From positions 558,001 through 622,000 of the forward strand of contig NZ_BRVO01000001.1 of the NCBI RefSeq assembly GCF_027924185.1: a stretch of 64,000 nt of DNA, in the 5' to 3' direction. Below the pieces are notes generated by a model. It was given only the letters and a program-made list of their open reading frames with translations. It had not been told where the DNA came from and searched no databases. This document shows positions 61,851 through 64,000 of this stretch, piece after piece (the stretch's first letter is position 1; each line of letters starts with the position of its first letter). The DNA comes from Neptunitalea lumnitzerae (lineage in GTDB: Bacteria; Bacteroidota; Bacteroidia; Flavobacteriales; Flavobacteriaceae). The position numbers and the translations under genes were made by a program.

Positions 61851-62462
61851 TTATTCTTTAAGATCATCTATTATAGCTCTTATTTCTTTGGCATATTTAC
61901 CATAAAAGGCATGTACCCACCATTCTAAAATAACTCCCATTAATATTATGGTAGAAGCTACTACAATAAACATGATAGTAATATGAAGTTGTGATAGCTG
62001 ATGGAGGTCTAAAACAGTTAACCCAAAAACATTTTTATAAAAATGGCCTAGTAAAAACAGAATTAAAAAAGGAGTTAATGCAAACCCAAAGGTTTTATAT
62101 AGTTCCATATTTAATCTAACATCGTAATAGGTATCATACAAGTTATCACGGGTGTTTAAGGTTACACTGTTTAAGCGTTTTAGAAATATGTGTAGTTTTG
62201 TTAAGTAGTAAATACTAATACCGGTAAACAAACTGTACATAAGGTAAAATACGTTTGTTAATGTGTTTTCATATCGGTAAATAACGGGTATAAATCCCAA
62301 GACTAAAATAGATAGTACCTGAAACCAAAGTTCTTTTTTAAGGTTTCTTTTAATTTTATCTAATGGTGTATTTGCCGATTGAATTTTGTCTAAGTTTTTG
62401 GGTAGTTCTACATTCTTTGTATCATCCTTATCCCAAGCCGATTGTATATCTTTAAAATCCAT
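61851..62462 (-). CDS. Putative membrane anti-sigma-like protein
   Basis: A 203-residue protein with a hydrophilic N-terminus (about 1-45, MDFKDIQSAWDKDD) and four hydrophobic segments (about 48-68, 76-96, 120-142, 155-180). Its start overlaps the ECF sigma gene by 11 bp. This coupling and the topology suggest that it holds the sigma factor at the membrane. No known anti-sigma signature was seen, so the call is by context. Confidence 0.6.
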   Translation of the reverse strand: MDFKDIQSAWDKDDTKNVELPKNLDKIQSANTPLDKIKRNLKKELWFQVLSILVLGFIPVIYRYENTLTNVFYLMYSLFTGISIYYLTKLHIFLKRLNSVTLNTRDNLYDTYYDVRLNMELYKTFGFALTPFLILFLLGHFYKNVFGLTVLDLHQLSQLHITIMFIVVASTIILMGVILEWWVHAFYGKYAKEIRAIIDDLKE

Positions 62463-62958
62463 ACCCTTGATTTCTTATAAGTTCTTTTAATTTATCTTTT
62501 GCTCTTTTCAATTTAACTCTAGCATTACCCTCAGAAATCCCAAGGTTTAAACCAATCTCTTTATGAGAGAACCCTTCTAATTGATAAAAAATAATGGCTT
62601 TGTCAATTTTATTTAATTGGTGTACAGCTTTATAAAAATGAGTTAGCTGAAGTTCTTTTTCTTCAGTGTTTTCTGTGGTGTCTTTTACTTCTGGGGTTGT
62701 TATTTGCGAGGTAGTTACTTTCCGTTTTTCCTTTTTTAAATATAGAATAGAAGTATTGACGGCAACCCTGTACATCCAAGTAGAAAACTGACTTTCACCT
62801 CTAAATGAATCGTATGACTTCCAAAGCTGTAATACAATTTCCTGAAATAAATCTTCCTGATCTTCGGCATTGTCCATATAAATCTTAGAAACCTTGTATA
62901 AGATTCCTTTGTGGTTTTCAATTTTTGCCAAAAATGCTGCTTCAGATTTCTGAGCCAT
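62452..62958 (-). CDS. ECF-type RNA polymerase sigma factor
   Basis: A 168-residue sigma-70 family protein. Region 2 is about 20-80 (YMDNAEDQEDLFQEIVLQLW) and region 4 is about 108-160 (LEGFSHKEIGLNLGISEGNA). The length fits ECF sigmas. It is the first gene of a run with the membrane protein, and probably directs transcription in response to an envelope signal. Confidence 0.9.
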   Translation of the reverse strand: MAQKSEAAFLAKIENHKGILYKVSKIYMDNAEDQEDLFQEIVLQLWKSYDSFRGESQFSTWMYRVAVNTSILYLKKEKRKVTTSQITTPEVKDTTENTEEKELQLTHFYKAVHQLNKIDKAIIFYQLEGFSHKEIGLNLGISEGNARVKLKRAKDKLKELIRNQGYGF

Positions 62959-63026
62959 TCGTTTTTTTGAGTTATTACTTATCTTCCTTTTATCTAGTAG
63001 GTAAAGAGAAATTAAAAACGTTACAA

Positions 63027-63062
63027 AAAAAAGGGATTCTAAAAAATTAGAATCCCTTTTTC
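63027..63062 (-). terminator. Terminator of the M1 peptidase gene
   Basis: AAAAGGGATTCTAA pairs with TTAGAATCCCTTTT around four A, followed on the minus strand by a T-run. It lies 30 bp after the M1 stop. Confidence 0.88.
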
Positions 63063-63091
63063 TATGGTTTTAAAATATTGTACAGTGTTAT

Positions 63092-64000
63092 TTATTCTGC
63101 ACTATAATCATTATTTTCTCTGTTTACATCGGCCATAAGTTCAGACGGATCTATGTGTATCGCTTTTATCTGAGCTTTTGGTTTTTGTAATGTAACATCA
63201 TATGTTGGGTATGCCCAAGGCCAATCTGTTAACGTTGTTTTTTTAAAGTCATACGGATTTGTTTTTCCGGCTCTCATCATACGTAACGGAATGTAGAAAT
63301 ATTCAGAAGTACCATCTGTATATTCAACTACTAGATCTATAGGCATTGGCATTAACCCAATTCTTTCTAAAGTTACTACGGTACTATTAGCATCTTCTGT
63401 AGCGGTAACTTCTTTAATACCATAATCAATGGTGTTGTTGGTTTCAATCCAATCTGTTAAATACCAATGAAGTTGTGCCCCACTAACTTTTTCTGCAGTT
63501 CTAATAAAGTCGTTTGGTGTAGGGTGCTTAAATTTAAAGTCTTCATAGTATTTTTTAAGAGTTTCTAATAGTTTATCCTCTCCTATAACATATTCTAATT
63601 GCGATAAGAATATTTTACCTTTTACATACGCATTAATAGAATATGCAAAGTTATACTCATATCTATCGGCATGTGTAGCAGCCGTTTGTGCTTTACCAGA
63701 TTGTACTAAGTAGTAGTATGCTCTGTACGATCCTTTAAAAGGTGTTTTACTGTTTTTACCACTTACTTCATTTTCTGCTAATGCAGAGATAAAAGAAGTA
63801 AATCCTTCATCCATCCAAGGGTGTTCAGCTTCGTTAGTAGCTAAGATATGCTGAAACCACGAGTGCGCCATTTCATGGGCAGTAGTACCAAATAAACCAT
63901 CGTAATTTTCACCACCAGTAATTAAGGTACACATAGCATACTCCATACCACCGTCTCCACCTTGAATAATAGAATATTGTTTCCAAGGGTACGGTCCTAC
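63092..64000 (-). CDS. M1-family metallopeptidase, C-terminal part
   Basis: The C-terminal 302 codons of a zinc aminopeptidase that runs off the right edge of the window; the reading frame is open to base 64000. The family motif GGDGGMEYAM (the GxMEN type) comes first. The zinc site follows as HEMAH and, 18 residues on, the glutamate in WMDEGFTS. GKIFLSQLEYVIGE and the later HWYLTDWIETNN are also typical. It removes N-terminal residues from peptides. The true start lies outside the window. A strong terminator follows. Confidence 0.92.
   Translation of the reverse strand, partial: VGPYPWKQYSIIQGGDGGMEYAMCTLITGGENYDGLFGTTAHEMAHSWFQHILATNEAEHPWMDEGFTSFISALAENEVSGKNSKTPFKGSYRAYYYLVQSGKAQTAATHADRYEYNFAYSINAYVKGKIFLSQLEYVIGEDKLLETLKKYYEDFKFKHPTPNDFIRTAEKVSGAQLHWYLTDWIETNNTIDYGIKEVTATEDANSTVVTLERIGLMPMPIDLVVEYTDGTSEYFYIPLRMMRAGKTNPYDFKKTTLTDWPWAYPTYDVTLQKPKAQIKAIHIDPSELMADVNRENNDYSAE

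Noticed and set aside
1-64000. CRISPR array, insertion sequence or integrase
   Set aside because: No regular repeat-spacer array, transposase or att-like repeat was recognised on either strand.
58434-64000. Strand block as evidence against the origin at 53 kb
   Set aside because: All genes here are on the minus strand, opposite to expectation right of an origin, but lagging-strand operons are common; recorded as a weakness, not as refutation.

Overview
The window is AT-rich chromosomal DNA from a member of the Flavobacteriaceae (phylum Bacteroidota), most likely a marine species. The grounds are the gene families (DUF4837, DUF4249, DUF4175, TonB-dependent receptors with carboxypeptidase-like N-termini), promoters with the Bacteroidota -7 box TAnnTTTG, and a general absence of Shine-Dalgarno sequences, so starts were chosen by family alignment and ATG position. 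No insertion sequence, prophage, CRISPR array or rRNA was found. It reads as core chromosome plus one variable surface-glycan locus.

Layout. (1) 1-15.3 kb: a minus-strand surface polysaccharide operon, tightly packed except for one 155 bp gap. It starts with a DUF6909-like protein and a Wzz-like protein, continues with rfbB, rfbA, rfbC, a wbpO/tviB-type dehydrogenase, rfbD, a wbpP/tviC-type epimerase and a Wzx flippase, then glf, two glycosyltransferases, a sulfotransferase, an EpsG-like polymerase and an O-antigen-ligase-like protein cut by the window edge. It predicts a glycan with L-rhamnose, GalNAc-uronic acid and galactofuranose, possibly sulfated. (2) 15.3-31.9 kb: GH3 and M23 peptidase genes divergent from tatA, then MFS, tex, an MltD-like transglycosylase with a DUF4837 lipoprotein, pgk, holB, and a DUF4249/TonB-receptor/LytTR group. 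(3) 32-52.3 kb: envelope and housekeeping genes, including a TonB-MORN protein, DUF4175, ybeY, mnmG and a methyltransferase in a row, then gltX, an SPFH protein, a YtxH/holin/DUF6327 stress module, glnS, folB, tRNA-Cys, a LysE transporter, a DUF2807 protein and rnr. (4) 52.7-53.4 kb: the only long gene-free stretch. (5) 53.4-58.2 kb on the plus strand: rpiB, a Fur-family regulator, a CDF zinc exporter, an acetyltransferase and an outer-membrane barrel protein. (6) 58.4-64 kb on the minus strand: LuxR regulator, acetyltransferase, S41 protease, rnpA, an ECF sigma factor with a membrane partner, and a truncated M1 aminopeptidase.

The most interesting signals are not genes. First, 52.7-53.4 kb has several DnaA-box-like 9-mers (two identical TTATCAACA, plus TTATACACA, TTATCCAAA, CTATCAACA, TTTTCAACA) next to poly-T/A-rich DNA, and gene direction switches there from mostly minus to plus. 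It is a good candidate for the chromosomal origin, oriC. Second, 37147-37241 holds three 16-bp palindromes matching the ParB-binding centromere parS (TGTTNCACGTGNAACA) within 95 bp. One is a perfect match that also encodes the last residues of YbeY, and further near-matches lie at 35240, 32830 and 23383. Together these suggest that the window covers the origin-proximal domain and its segregation centromere. mnmG and rnpA, which are origin-neighbour genes in other bacteria, fit this view. The minus-strand block after 58.4 kb does not help it.
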